Shown one piece after another: positions 28,868 to 37,045 of a DNA stretch of 64,000 bases. The first letter of the stretch is position 1. Every line of letters begins with the position of its first letter. The notes under the pieces are model-generated. The model was not told the DNA's origin and searched no databases. It was given only the letters and a program-made list of their open reading frames with translations. The position numbers and the translations under genes are program-made. The stretch is from Paradesertivirga sp036399495 (GTDB lineage: Bacteria; Bacteroidota; Bacteroidia; Sphingobacteriales; Sphingobacteriaceae). Location of the stretch: positions 25,715 to 89,714 of the forward strand of contig DASWMZ010000079.1 in the NCBI GenBank assembly GCA_036399495.1, in the 5' to 3' direction.

Positions 28868-29767
28868 ATGATAACCAGAAGAAATTTTATTCAGCAGGCA
28901 GGGATGTTTGCTACCGGTCTTATGATTGCTCCCTCAATTCTTAGCTGCCAGTCTTTAGGTGGCAGAAAAAGGAGAATCGGGCTTCAATTATATTCTTTAC
29001 GCAATGAAATAGGTAAAGATGTAAGAGGTGTAATATCAAAAGTGGCTGCTGCAGGTTATCAGGATGTGGAAACTTATGGTTACTCTTTGGAAGGCAAGTT
29101 TTGGGGGATGACTCCTAAAGAATTTAAAGCTTTCTTACAGTCATATAACCTTACTTCTTACAGTGGCCATTATGGGGCACATGAATTCTTTTCAAGGGAT
29201 AAAGATATCAAATCGGCTAGATTTTATATTGATGCTGTAACTGAAATGGGACAGACCTATCTTACGGTTCCTTATATGGACAGTAAGATTATTCAAAATA
29301 TTGCCGATTACAGACATGTAGCCGGTAAGCTTAATAAACTCGGAACTATGTGTAAATCAGCAGGGATTAAACTTGCTTACCATAATCATGATTTTGAGTT
29401 TAAAAATATGGATCAGGGTAAGTCTTTTTTTGATGTTCTTCTTGCTGAGACAGATCCATCTCTGGTTGATTTTGAGCTGGATTTATACTGGGTTGTAAGA
29501 GCTGGAAAGGACCCGGTGGATTATTTCAAACAGCACCCAGGACGTTTCACTATGTGGCATGTTAAAGATATGGATAAAGCTGATAACTCTTTAAATACGG
29601 AAATAGGTACAGGGCTGGTAGATTTCAAAAAGATATTCAATAATGCAGAGGTATCTGGATTGAAACAAGTCTATGTAGAACAGGAAAACTTTAAAATTGA
29701 CCCGTACGAAAGTATCAGCAAGAGTATGATCTACGTCAAAGACATGAAGTTCGATATCATTAAATAG
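28868..29767 (+). CDS. Exported sugar phosphate isomerase/epimerase-family TIM-barrel protein with Tat-type signal
   Basis: 299 residues. The N-terminus TRRNFIQQAGMF is a twin-arginine-type signal with a Cys (ILSC) that could also be lipidated, so the protein is likely periplasmic. The TIM barrel follows: IGLQLYSLRNEIG, LAYHNHDFEF, VDFELDLYW, WHVKDMDK and YVEQENF supply the usual His/Glu/Asp metal ligands. It ends the 3-keto-glycoside run. The periplasmic location, unlike that of the paralogue at 26414, suggests it acts on the keto-glycoside before import. A terminator lies 13 bases after the stop. Confidence 0.88.
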   Translation: MITRRNFIQQAGMFATGLMIAPSILSCQSLGGRKRRIGLQLYSLRNEIGKDVRGVISKVAAAGYQDVETYGYSLEGKFWGMTPKEFKAFLQSYNLTSYSGHYGAHEFFSRDKDIKSARFYIDAVTEMGQTYLTVPYMDSKIIQNIADYRHVAGKLNKLGTMCKSAGIKLAYHNHDFEFKNMDQGKSFFDVLLAETDPSLVDFELDLYWVVRAGKDPVDYFKQHPGRFTMWHVKDMDKADNSLNTEIGTGLVDFKKIFNNAEVSGLKQVYVEQENFKIDPYESISKSMIYVKDMKFDIIK

Positions 29768-29779
29768 AATTTTTTACGA

Positions 29780-29818
29780 GAAGGGCGTTTTGATATATTC
29801 AAAGCGCCCTTCTATTTT
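29780..29818 (+). terminator. Rho-independent terminator
   Basis: A 14-bp stem with one mismatch-type G-T position (29780-29793 with 29799-29812), loop TATAT and a TATTTTAA tail. It closes the 3-keto-glycoside operon. Confidence 0.85.
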
Positions 29819-29848
29819 AATTGGTTTACATCAATAGACTTATTGAAA

Positions 29849-29922
29849 ATCCACTGCTTCATTTCCTCCGCTGCGTAATCCCCGCTCTGGCAGTAATTGC
29901 CATAGGTTACGAATGGATTTTG
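29849..29922 (-). pseudogene. C-terminal scrap of a GMC-family oxidoreductase gene
   Basis: On the minus strand, with single-base frame corrections, the sequence reads QNPFVTY, then AITARAG, DYAAEEMKQ. This is the conserved end of GMC glucose/glucoside dehydrogenase-type proteins (NPSLTYMAITARA...). Only about 25 codons remain. A related, longer scrap lies at 41892-42044. The rest of the gene is missing: immediately to the right begins a different truncated gene on the opposite strand. Confidence 0.65.
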
Positions 29923-29931
29923 ATTTTAAGT

Positions 29932-30056
29932 AACTTGTATTAAATCGCTCTAGCCATAAGCTGGTAGGTACAATAGAAATACTGGCAGAGGTAATACATC
30001 CGAAACAGTTTATTTTTGGATATGAAGGTAAAGGCTGGATGAGATTTTTAAGTTAA
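29932..30056 (+). pseudogene. C-terminal fragment of a BtuF-like substrate-binding protein gene
   Basis: With one missing base near 29942, the plus strand reads NRSSHKLVGTIEILAEVI, then HPKQFIFGYEGKGWMRFLS and a stop at 30056. This matches, nearly residue for residue, the last ~37 residues of the intact protein encoded at 60109-61035. DNA identity to that gene is clearly lower, with many silent differences, so this is the end of an older diverged paralogue rather than a fresh duplication. No start and no upstream coding part remain. Confidence 0.85.
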
Positions 30057-30170
30057 AATAACCAACCCTTTATGTATTATTTACTTGTGAGGTTTGGGTC
30101 CTATTTTGCGAATGCAATTTATGTTGTAAATATATTGGCCTGCTACTATAGTAATATAAAGAATAAAAAA

Positions 30171-30178
30171 TATATTTG
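30171..30178 (+). promoter_or_regulatory. Candidate -7 box before the DUF4249 locus
   Basis: TATATTTG, identical to the -7 boxes proposed for the sigma gene and the L,D-transpeptidase gene, lies 38 bases before the ATG at 30216. No -33 TTTG at normal spacing is seen. Confidence 0.4.
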
Positions 30179-30215
30179 AAGTAATTCTTCCTCGACATTA
30201 ACCTTTATACTATTT

Positions 30216-30956
30216 ATGAATTTCTTTTTACGGCCTATCTTATTAGTCAGTATTAATTTTTTATTTATAAGCCAATTATTTGCCCAAATAGATAGCACCT
30301 ATTTTACCGCGATTCGAGAAAATGCTGTTAAATTGCATAATAAATCCCTTCAGGCTCAATTGCCGATTTATAATGGAAAAGTCTATGAGCCATTTCCATA
30401 CTACATAAAGGACGATGGGCATAGTTATTTTCTTTCCGGTACTATGTTAAAAGGTTCAGTAGTATTTGATGGAGTTCTTTATAAAGATGTTGACCTGAAG
30501 TATAATTTAGTTAAAGATGAACTTGTCCTGCAGTACTATGATAAAGTAAGTAGTATTATTCTGGATGAAGCCAGAGTAGATGCGTTTTCTTTAGCAAATA
30601 ACAATTTTGTAAAGCTTAAAAACTCCTCTTATCGCGGTCTTTCCCCTGATGGGTATTACCATTTGCTGTATAACGGCACCATTAAGCTACTGTCAAAAAG
30701 AAAAAAAAACATTATAGAGTCAGTTAATGACAGAAGGGTCGAACGCAATATTAAATCGACCACCCGGTATTATATTCTAAAAGGAGAAGTATATCATCAG
30801 ATAAATAGTAAAAGAGCATTATTCAAGGTTTTAAAGCAAAATGACAATCAGAGTCAGCAATATTTAGCTTCCGGCAAACATGATTTTAAAAGGGATCCGG
30901 AAAATACCATACTGAGCCTTGTTAAATTCTATGATAAAAATATCGGCGGCAAATGA
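30216..30956 (+). CDS. Secreted protein of unknown function preceding a TonB receptor
   Basis: 246 residues with a Sec signal peptide (cleavage near LFAQ-I, about residue 24). The rest is a soluble protein. A central beta-rich stretch (GSVVFDGVLYKDVDLKYNLVK, here near its full core) resembles the many uncharacterised Bacteroidota proteins encoded next to TonB-dependent receptors. There are no catalytic motifs that I recognise. It lies 86 bases before the receptor gene and is probably cotranscribed with it, so an accessory role in that outer-membrane system is the best guess. Confidence 0.65.
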   Translation: MNFFLRPILLVSINFLFISQLFAQIDSTYFTAIRENAVKLHNKSLQAQLPIYNGKVYEPFPYYIKDDGHSYFLSGTMLKGSVVFDGVLYKDVDLKYNLVKDELVLQYYDKVSSIILDEARVDAFSLANNNFVKLKNSSYRGLSPDGYYHLLYNGTIKLLSKRKKNIIESVNDRRVERNIKSTTRYYILKGEVYHQINSKRALFKVLKQNDNQSQQYLASGKHDFKRDPENTILSLVKFYDKNIGGK

Positions 30957-31042
30957 AGCCGTCAGTTGCCACATCTACCAACTGAATTAATACAAAACTA
31001 CTTCGGATAATATCTTCACTGTCGTCTAAAAAACTTATTGAA

Positions 31043-33820
31043 ATGAAAAGAGCCTTTATTCTCATGGCATCCCTAATTCTTTTAAATTCCTTTTGGGCGA
31101 AAGCGCAGAAATCTGTTTCTGTAAGCCTGCATCTGGAACAAGCGGGAATAGATGATTTAGCTAAAAGTCTTGAAAATCAAACTTCATACCGACTTTTCTA
31201 TAAGGCATCTGAATTTGATAGCCTTAAATTTAGTATAAATGTTGATAACAAACCTTTGGTTACTGTTCTTGATCAGCTTTTATCAAGTTCGGGTTTCAGT
31301 TACTCATTTTTCGAGAACTCTATTTTTTTAATTAAAGGAGAAGCGATTAGTACAGAATTGGCAAGTCAATTTGAACCGGTTGATGCCGGTACAAAAAAGC
31401 AACCTCTGGCTACCCAGACAGAAACAACCGACATTTCGACACAAGGCAGCACTAAGCGTACAGTTGCCACGTTGCAAAATAAGCTATATGTAATTGGAAT
31501 GCCTGAAACCAATTCAACGCGAACGAGTGCTACTATAACCGGATATATTAAATCACAGAAAACTGGTAATCCTGTTCCGGGTGCAGCAATATTTATTAAT
31601 TCACCCGGAATAGGTGCAGTTGCCGATATGGCAGGATTTTATACTTTAACACTTCCAAAGGGAAGGCACGAACTCCACATTAAGGCCATCGGAATACAGG
31701 ACAACAAAAGAATTGTATCACTTCAATCGAATGGAAGACTTGATATTGTTGTGCAAGAACAAGTTAATACATTAAAGGAAGTTGTTGTTACTGCCGGCAG
31801 GAGGAATAATATTACAGCGACGCAGATGGGTGTTGAAAGATTAGATATCAAGACCATCAAGCAAGTTCCTGCTGTTTTTGGAGAACCTGATGTATTAAGA
31901 GTAATTCTAACACTTCCGGGTGTTAAGTCGGTTGGCGAATCAAGTACCGGATTTAACGTAAGAGGAGGAGCAGTTGATCAAAATCTTATTCTTTTTAATG
32001 ATTTAACTATTTATAACCCAAGCCATTTCTTTGGCTTTTTCTCCGCATTTAATGCTGAGATGATAAAGGATGTTGAGTTATATAAGAGCAGTATTCCGGC
32101 AAAGTATGGCGGTCGTCTTTCATCTGTTCTGGAGGTAAATGCAAGAGAAGGAGATAAAAAGAAGATTAAAGGTTCAGCAGGAATAGGTTTAATTACCAGC
32201 CGTATAAATATTGAAGGACCCATACTGAGTGAAAAAACTACTTTTATAGCAGGGGCACGAACCACTTATTCGAACTGGATTTTTGATATGTTACCCAAAA
32301 AAACAGATTTTAAAAACACAAAAGCTAACTTTTCTGACTTTAATTTAAATCTAAATCACCAGCACAATGCTAGAAATAATTTTTCTCTGACAAGCTATTA
32401 TAGCAATGATAATTCAAATCTGGCGACTGATACTTCTTACGCGTATAATAACCAAAACCTATCGCTTAAGTGGAAACATAATTTTAGTAGCAAACTTGTA
32501 GGCACCGCAACTACTGGCATTGACAATTACAAGTACCAGAGTTATAGTAGTTTTAATGCTGTAAATGCTTATCGTCTTAAGTTTAATATAAAACAGACTA
32601 ACCTGAAGGCGGATTTTAATTACTCACCAAATTCGAAACATACTATCGACTTTGGAATTCAATCAATCTATTACAATCTACAACCTGGCGGACTTAACCC
32701 GTATAACAGTGAATCGCTCGTCGAACCCGACATTGTTGCTGCAGAACAGGCCTTGGAGAGTGCTGTTTACATTAGTGAAAAATTTGAATTATCGCCTGCT
32801 ATCTCTCTTAATGCAGGTATTCGCTTTTCTCGATTTAATAATCTGGGACCGGGAACGGTAACAATCTACGCACCAAATTCGCCTATTGAGGAAAATAATG
32901 TAATTGGAACAAAGACTTATAGCAAAGGAAAGAATGTTAAAACCTATCAAGGCCCCGAATACAGGCTTTCAGCCCGCTACGCAGTAACTTCTGATTTTGC
33001 TATTAAAGCCAGCTATAACACGCTAAGGCAATATATTCACCTGTTGTCTAATACCACTTCTATATCGCCCACAGATGTATGGAAACTTAGCGACATGAAT
33101 ATTAAACCTCAAAACGGTGATCAAGTGTCGCTTGGTATTTATAAAAACTTCAATTCGAATGCTATTGAAACATCAGTAGAAACATATTATAAGCGGTTAA
33201 ACAATTATCTTGACTATAAAAGCGGAGCGTCTGTAATTTTAAATCACAACATAGAGCGTGATGTAATTACTACTGAGGGAAAGGCGTATGGAGTCGAGTT
33301 TCTAATAAAAAAGCTAACGGGGAAACTAAATGGCTGGGTGAGTTATACCTATTCCAGAACACTTTTAAAGGTTAACGATGAATTTAACAGCGAAACTATA
33401 AATGGAGGTAATTATTATTCCGCAAATTTTGATAAGCCGCACGATTTTACTTTAATAAGTAATTATAAATCCTCCCAAAGACTTAGTTTTTCGTTTAGTT
33501 CGACGTATAGTACAGGCCGGCCTATAACTTTGCCCATAGCCCGATATAATTATGGTAACTCTCAAAGGGTTTTATACTCTGAACGAAACAAGTACCGCAT
33601 TCCGGATTATCAACGATTTGACCTCTCTATCAACATAGACGGGAATCATAAAATTCATCAACGAACACATAATTCCTGGACATTTGGGGTATATAATTTA
33701 ACAGCACGCAAAAATCCGTTCTCCACATATTTTGTTAGTGAAAATGGGATGATTCAGGGTTACAAGCTTTCAATTTTTGCCACTGCTATTCCTTTCGTAA
33801 ATTATAATATCAGGTTTTAA
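31043..33820 (+). CDS. TonB-dependent outer-membrane receptor with STN and CarboxypepD-reg domains
   Basis: 925 residues. The signal peptide ends near WAKAQ-K. Residues ~24-100 form an STN (secretin/TonB short N-terminal) domain (YRLFYKASEFDSLKFSINVD region), the type that talks to FecR-like anti-sigma factors. Residues ~163-245 are a carboxypeptidase-regulatory-like domain. The plug follows with LRVILTLPGVKSVGESSTGF and NVRGGAVDQNLILFND, then the barrel with a C-terminal NYNIRF. Its stop overlaps the start of the first DUF4249 gene by one base, showing tight coupling. No FecR or sigma gene is adjacent. It probably imports a ligand bound by a DUF4249 lipoprotein. Confidence 0.92.
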   Translation: MKRAFILMASLILLNSFWAKAQKSVSVSLHLEQAGIDDLAKSLENQTSYRLFYKASEFDSLKFSINVDNKPLVTVLDQLLSSSGFSYSFFENSIFLIKGEAISTELASQFEPVDAGTKKQPLATQTETTDISTQGSTKRTVATLQNKLYVIGMPETNSTRTSATITGYIKSQKTGNPVPGAAIFINSPGIGAVADMAGFYTLTLPKGRHELHIKAIGIQDNKRIVSLQSNGRLDIVVQEQVNTLKEVVVTAGRRNNITATQMGVERLDIKTIKQVPAVFGEPDVLRVILTLPGVKSVGESSTGFNVRGGAVDQNLILFNDLTIYNPSHFFGFFSAFNAEMIKDVELYKSSIPAKYGGRLSSVLEVNAREGDKKKIKGSAGIGLITSRINIEGPILSEKTTFIAGARTTYSNWIFDMLPKKTDFKNTKANFSDFNLNLNHQHNARNNFSLTSYYSNDNSNLATDTSYAYNNQNLSLKWKHNFSSKLVGTATTGIDNYKYQSYSSFNAVNAYRLKFNIKQTNLKADFNYSPNSKHTIDFGIQSIYYNLQPGGLNPYNSESLVEPDIVAAEQALESAVYISEKFELSPAISLNAGIRFSRFNNLGPGTVTIYAPNSPIEENNVIGTKTYSKGKNVKTYQGPEYRLSARYAVTSDFAIKASYNTLRQYIHLLSNTTSISPTDVWKLSDMNIKPQNGDQVSLGIYKNFNSNAIETSVETYYKRLNNYLDYKSGASVILNHNIERDVITTEGKAYGVEFLIKKLTGKLNGWVSYTYSRTLLKVNDEFNSETINGGNYYSANFDKPHDFTLISNYKSSQRLSFSFSSTYSTGRPITLPIARYNYGNSQRVLYSERNKYRIPDYQRFDLSINIDGNHKIHQRTHNSWTFGVYNLTARKNPFSTYFVSENGMIQGYKLSIFATAIPFVNYNIRF

Positions 33821-34806
33821 TGAAGAGCTCTCTGGCTTTAATCTTTTTAGCTATCGCCCTTGCCGGTTGTAAGGTTCCTTACGAGCCTGTTGTAGACAAA
33901 AGCTCGCAAGATCTTTTAATAGTAGATGGATATATCGATACAGGAGGCGGCCAAAGCACTATCCGGCTAACACGAACCTTAGATGTGAAAGTTCCTCCAC
34001 TGCCTTATGAAGAGGTAGGTGCAACACTTGAAATTGTAGGAGAAGATGGTTTATCTATAAGTGCAGTTACCGACAACAATGGTGTTGCAACATTTACAAC
34101 GCCACTTACTAGTTCTCGGCGCTACAAGCTATTAATTACCACAATACTGGGTAGGAAATATGCCACTGCTTTTTTGGAAAATAAGAGAACACCCGAAATT
34201 GAGAAGATTGGTTATAAGGTTGATGGGCCGGGTATCCAATTACATGTGAGCAGTGAGGATAAAACACAGGATACTAGGTATTATTCATGGAGCTTTGAGG
34301 AAACATGGAAGAATCAGGGATTTAATAGTTACGCATTTTGTTGGAATAATGAAAGACGACCGGGAAGTATCTACATAGCGTCATCCGTAAAGTTCAGTGC
34401 AGACAGAATTAGTGAGTTTCCGTTAACTTTTATGGATGGCCAGTCTAGAAAACTTGCCCATATCTACAGCATTAATGTGTTTCAGTATGGATTAACAAAA
34501 GAAGCATACGATTATTTAAGTAAGTTAAAGAAACTTTCAGAACAGATTGGCGGTATTTTCGCCACTCAGCCTTCAGAATTAACAGGCAATGTTTACTGTC
34601 TATCCAATCCTTCTGAAAAGGTTATCGGCTTTATAAGCTGTGGGATAATAAGGGAAAAAAGATTTTTTATTAGTTCTTCAGAGATAAAAAAAATTAATAG
34701 TGATTGGTATTGGAGGCCTCCATCACAGGCTTGTGCTTACCCTCCACCACCAGAAGAATGCCTATGCCTGGGTACAGATATCAAACCTTCTTATTGGCCA
34801 GATTAA
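33820..34806 (+). CDS. DUF4249 lipoprotein, array copy 1
   Basis: 328 residues. The signal peptide has lipobox LAGC (Cys about residue 17), then KVPYEPVVDKSSQDLL, the family start. The N-terminal ~110 residues look like a beta-sandwich (GGQSTIRLTRTLDV, GATLEIVGEDG). The second half has an alpha/beta core with the YSINVFQYGLTKEAYDYLSK block. Variable segment 1 (between FEETW and FCWNNE) is short here; variable segment 2 near the end is proline-rich. The end is CLCLGTDIKPSYWPD. The start overlaps the receptor stop (TAATG). DUF4249 proteins accompany TonB receptors in Bacteroidota; their role is undescribed, with ligand capture or receptor gating inferred. Confidence 0.88.
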   Translation: MKSSLALIFLAIALAGCKVPYEPVVDKSSQDLLIVDGYIDTGGGQSTIRLTRTLDVKVPPLPYEEVGATLEIVGEDGLSISAVTDNNGVATFTTPLTSSRRYKLLITTILGRKYATAFLENKRTPEIEKIGYKVDGPGIQLHVSSEDKTQDTRYYSWSFEETWKNQGFNSYAFCWNNERRPGSIYIASSVKFSADRISEFPLTFMDGQSRKLAHIYSINVFQYGLTKEAYDYLSKLKKLSEQIGGIFATQPSELTGNVYCLSNPSEKVIGFISCGIIREKRFFISSSEIKKINSDWYWRPPSQACAYPPPPEECLCLGTDIKPSYWPD

Positions 34807-34813
34807 TAGATAC

Positions 34814-35866
34814 ATGACTTCACGACTCAAATTATTTATATCTTCCTTTATTTGTTCAGCAGCTAAAGTTTCTGTTACGCTGATGTTGCTTTCCCTTTGC
34901 CTTCCCTCTTGTAAGGTTCCTTACGAGCCTGTTGTAGATAAAAGCTCGCAAGATCTTTTAGTAGTAGATGGATATATCGATACAGGAGGGGGAGAAACCA
35001 CTATACGGCTAACGCGAACCATAGATGTGAAAGTTCCTCCACTGCCTTATGAAGAGGTGGGTGCAACACTTGAAATTGTAGGAGAGGATGGTTCAATTGT
35101 AACTGCAGTTACGGACAGTAAGGGCGTAGCGACTTTTAAAGACAGGCTCAATAGCACACAACGCTATAAGCTGTTAATTACTACAAAAACAGGCAAGAAG
35201 TATGCAACTACTTTTCTTGAAAATAAAAGAACACCCGAGATTGAGCAAATAGGTTATAAGGCAGATAGTGTAGGTTTACAATTGTATGTTAATACAGAAG
35301 ATAAAACGGCGAGCACCAGATACTATGCCTGGGCGTTTGATGAAACATGGGAGACTATAGCAGCACTTCAACTTCCAGGCCTCAGTCCTCCCCCACGCCC
35401 AATATGTTGGCCAACTGGAGAATCGAAAAGCATCTACATAGCATCCTCCTTAAAACTAAGCGCAGACCGGATCAACGAGTTTCCCTTATTTTTTATAGAT
35501 GGAAATTCAGAGAAGCTTTCCCGTATGTACAGCATGAATGTGTTTCAGTATGGATTAACGAAAGAAGCATACGATTATCTGGGCAAGATGAAAAAAAATA
35601 CAGAACAAATAGGAAGTATTTTCGACCCTCAACCTTCAGAACTGACCGGCAATATTCAATGTATCTCCGATCCTTCGGAAAAGGTTATTGGCTTTTTAAG
35701 TTGCGGCTTGGTTCGCGAAAAAAGATTTTTCATTAGTTTTTCAGACATTAATAAAATAAACCAGAATTGGTTTTACCGAAGCGAATGTTATTTTCTAATA
35801 CCCCCCGAAGCTTCTTGTTTCACTTGTGTGGGTACAAGAATAAAACCATCTTTCTGGCCAAAATAA
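34814..35866 (+). CDS. DUF4249 lipoprotein, array copy 2
   Basis: 350 residues from the ATG at 34814, 7 bases after copy 1; an upstream in-frame ATG at 34700 lies inside copy 1 and is rejected. It has the lipobox LPSC, then KVPYEPVVDKSSQDLLVVDG. The N-terminal sandwich is close to copy 1, while the middle (EIEQIGYKADSVGLQLYVN) is close to copies 3 and 4, so it looks mosaic. Variable segment 1 reads IAALQLPGLSPPPRPICWP. The C-terminal end has CFTC followed by VGTRIKPSFWPK. Confidence 0.88.
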   Translation: MTSRLKLFISSFICSAAKVSVTLMLLSLCLPSCKVPYEPVVDKSSQDLLVVDGYIDTGGGETTIRLTRTIDVKVPPLPYEEVGATLEIVGEDGSIVTAVTDSKGVATFKDRLNSTQRYKLLITTKTGKKYATTFLENKRTPEIEQIGYKADSVGLQLYVNTEDKTASTRYYAWAFDETWETIAALQLPGLSPPPRPICWPTGESKSIYIASSLKLSADRINEFPLFFIDGNSEKLSRMYSMNVFQYGLTKEAYDYLGKMKKNTEQIGSIFDPQPSELTGNIQCISDPSEKVIGFLSCGLVREKRFFISFSDINKINQNWFYRSECYFLIPPEASCFTCVGTRIKPSFWPK

Positions 35867-35873
35867 TTAGACT

Positions 35874-35943
35874 ATGATACTAAGATTTAAAATATTATTT
35901 ACATCTATTTGCCCGGACGTAACGTTTGACGAAACTTGGTAGA
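35874..35943 (+). pseudogene. DUF4249 gene remnant (5' end only)
   Basis: An ATG with the usual 7-base spacing after copy 2 starts MILRFKILFTSICPDV and stops after about 22 codons, before any lipobox. The first ~16 codons are nearly identical to those at 39308. This is therefore the truncated beginning of another array member, lost before copy 3. Confidence 0.7.
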
Positions 35944-35967
35944 TTAAATCAGCAAACTAATATAGGT

Positions 35968-37041
35968 ATGATTTTAAAGCCCAGACTTCGATATCTTTTA
36001 ATACTTTCAGTAATACTTCCCGGGATTCTGTTGATTATTACTATCTGCTTTCCCTCCTGTAAGGTGCCTTATGAACCCGTTGTAGACAAAAGCTCGCAAG
36101 ATCTTTTGGTGGTAGAAGGATATATCAATACTGGAGGAGGGCCAATCACTATAAAGCTAACGCGAACCTTAGATGTGAAAACTCCTCCAAGTGCTGATGG
36201 AGAAACGGGGGCAACGCTTAAAATAGAAGGCGAGGATGGTTCATCTATAAGTGCAGTCACCAACAGCAGCGGCCTTGCAACATTTGCAACAACTCTCAAT
36301 AACCCGCAACGATACAGGCTATTAATCACCACTCGCTCGGGTAGGAGATATGGCACTCCTTTCCTCGAAAATAAACAAACACCCGAGATTGAGCAAATAG
36401 GTTATAAGGCAGATAGTGTAGGTATACAATTGTATGTTAATACAGAAGATAAAACTGCGAGCACCAGATACTATGCCTGGGCGTTTGATGAAACATGGGA
36501 GACTATAGCAGCATTTGTCCGTGGTCCTGCCCTAAATCCTCCCCCACGCCCAATATGTTGGCCAACTGCAAAATCGACAAGCATTTATATCGCCTCCTCC
36601 TTAAACCTAAGCGCAGACCGGATCAACGAGTTTCCCTTAGTTTTTATAGATGGAAAGTCAGAGAAGCTTTCCCGAATGTACAGTATAAATGTGTTTCAAT
36701 ATGGATTAACGAAAGAAGCCTACGACTATCTTGGAAAGATGAAAAAAAACTCTGAGCAGATTGGCAGCATTTTCGACCCTCAGCCTTCATATCTGACAGG
36801 CAATATCCAATGTATTTCCGATCCTTCTGAAAAAGTTATCGGCTTTATAAGCTGTGGCGTAATCCGCGAGAAAAGGGTGTTTATTAGTCCTTCCGAGATT
36901 AGTAAGATAAATAGTAATTGGATTTTTTCACACCCATGTAACTTTTTGATACCACTACCAGACCCCCCTCCACCTTATCCAGAGTTATGTTACACTTGTG
37001 AGGGTACGCGGATCAGACCATCTTACTGGCCAACAAAGTAA
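35968..37041 (+). CDS. DUF4249 lipoprotein, array copy 3
   Basis: 357 residues from the ATG at 35968 (AGGT upstream); the longer frame begins with a TTG at 35926 inside the preceding remnant. The lipobox FPSC leads into KVPYEPVVDKSSQDLLVVEG. Residues ~80-190 are almost identical to copy 4 at the DNA level. Variable segment 1 is IAAFVRGPALNPPPRPICWP. Variable segment 2 is FLIPLPDPPPPYPELCYTC, ending GTRIRPSYWPTK. The same core blocks (SLNLSADRINEFPLVFIDG, INVFQYGLTKEAYDYLGK) are retained. Likely role as for the other copies. Confidence 0.88.
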   Translation: MILKPRLRYLLILSVILPGILLIITICFPSCKVPYEPVVDKSSQDLLVVEGYINTGGGPITIKLTRTLDVKTPPSADGETGATLKIEGEDGSSISAVTNSSGLATFATTLNNPQRYRLLITTRSGRRYGTPFLENKQTPEIEQIGYKADSVGIQLYVNTEDKTASTRYYAWAFDETWETIAAFVRGPALNPPPRPICWPTAKSTSIYIASSLNLSADRINEFPLVFIDGKSEKLSRMYSINVFQYGLTKEAYDYLGKMKKNSEQIGSIFDPQPSYLTGNIQCISDPSEKVIGFISCGVIREKRVFISPSEISKINSNWIFSHPCNFLIPLPDPPPPYPELCYTCEGTRIRPSYWPTK

Positions 37042-37045
37042 GTAT

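Noticed and set aside
29768..30215. Insertion sequence or transposon as the cause of the scar
   Set aside because: No transposase remnant, terminal inverted repeat or target duplication could be found around the truncated genes.
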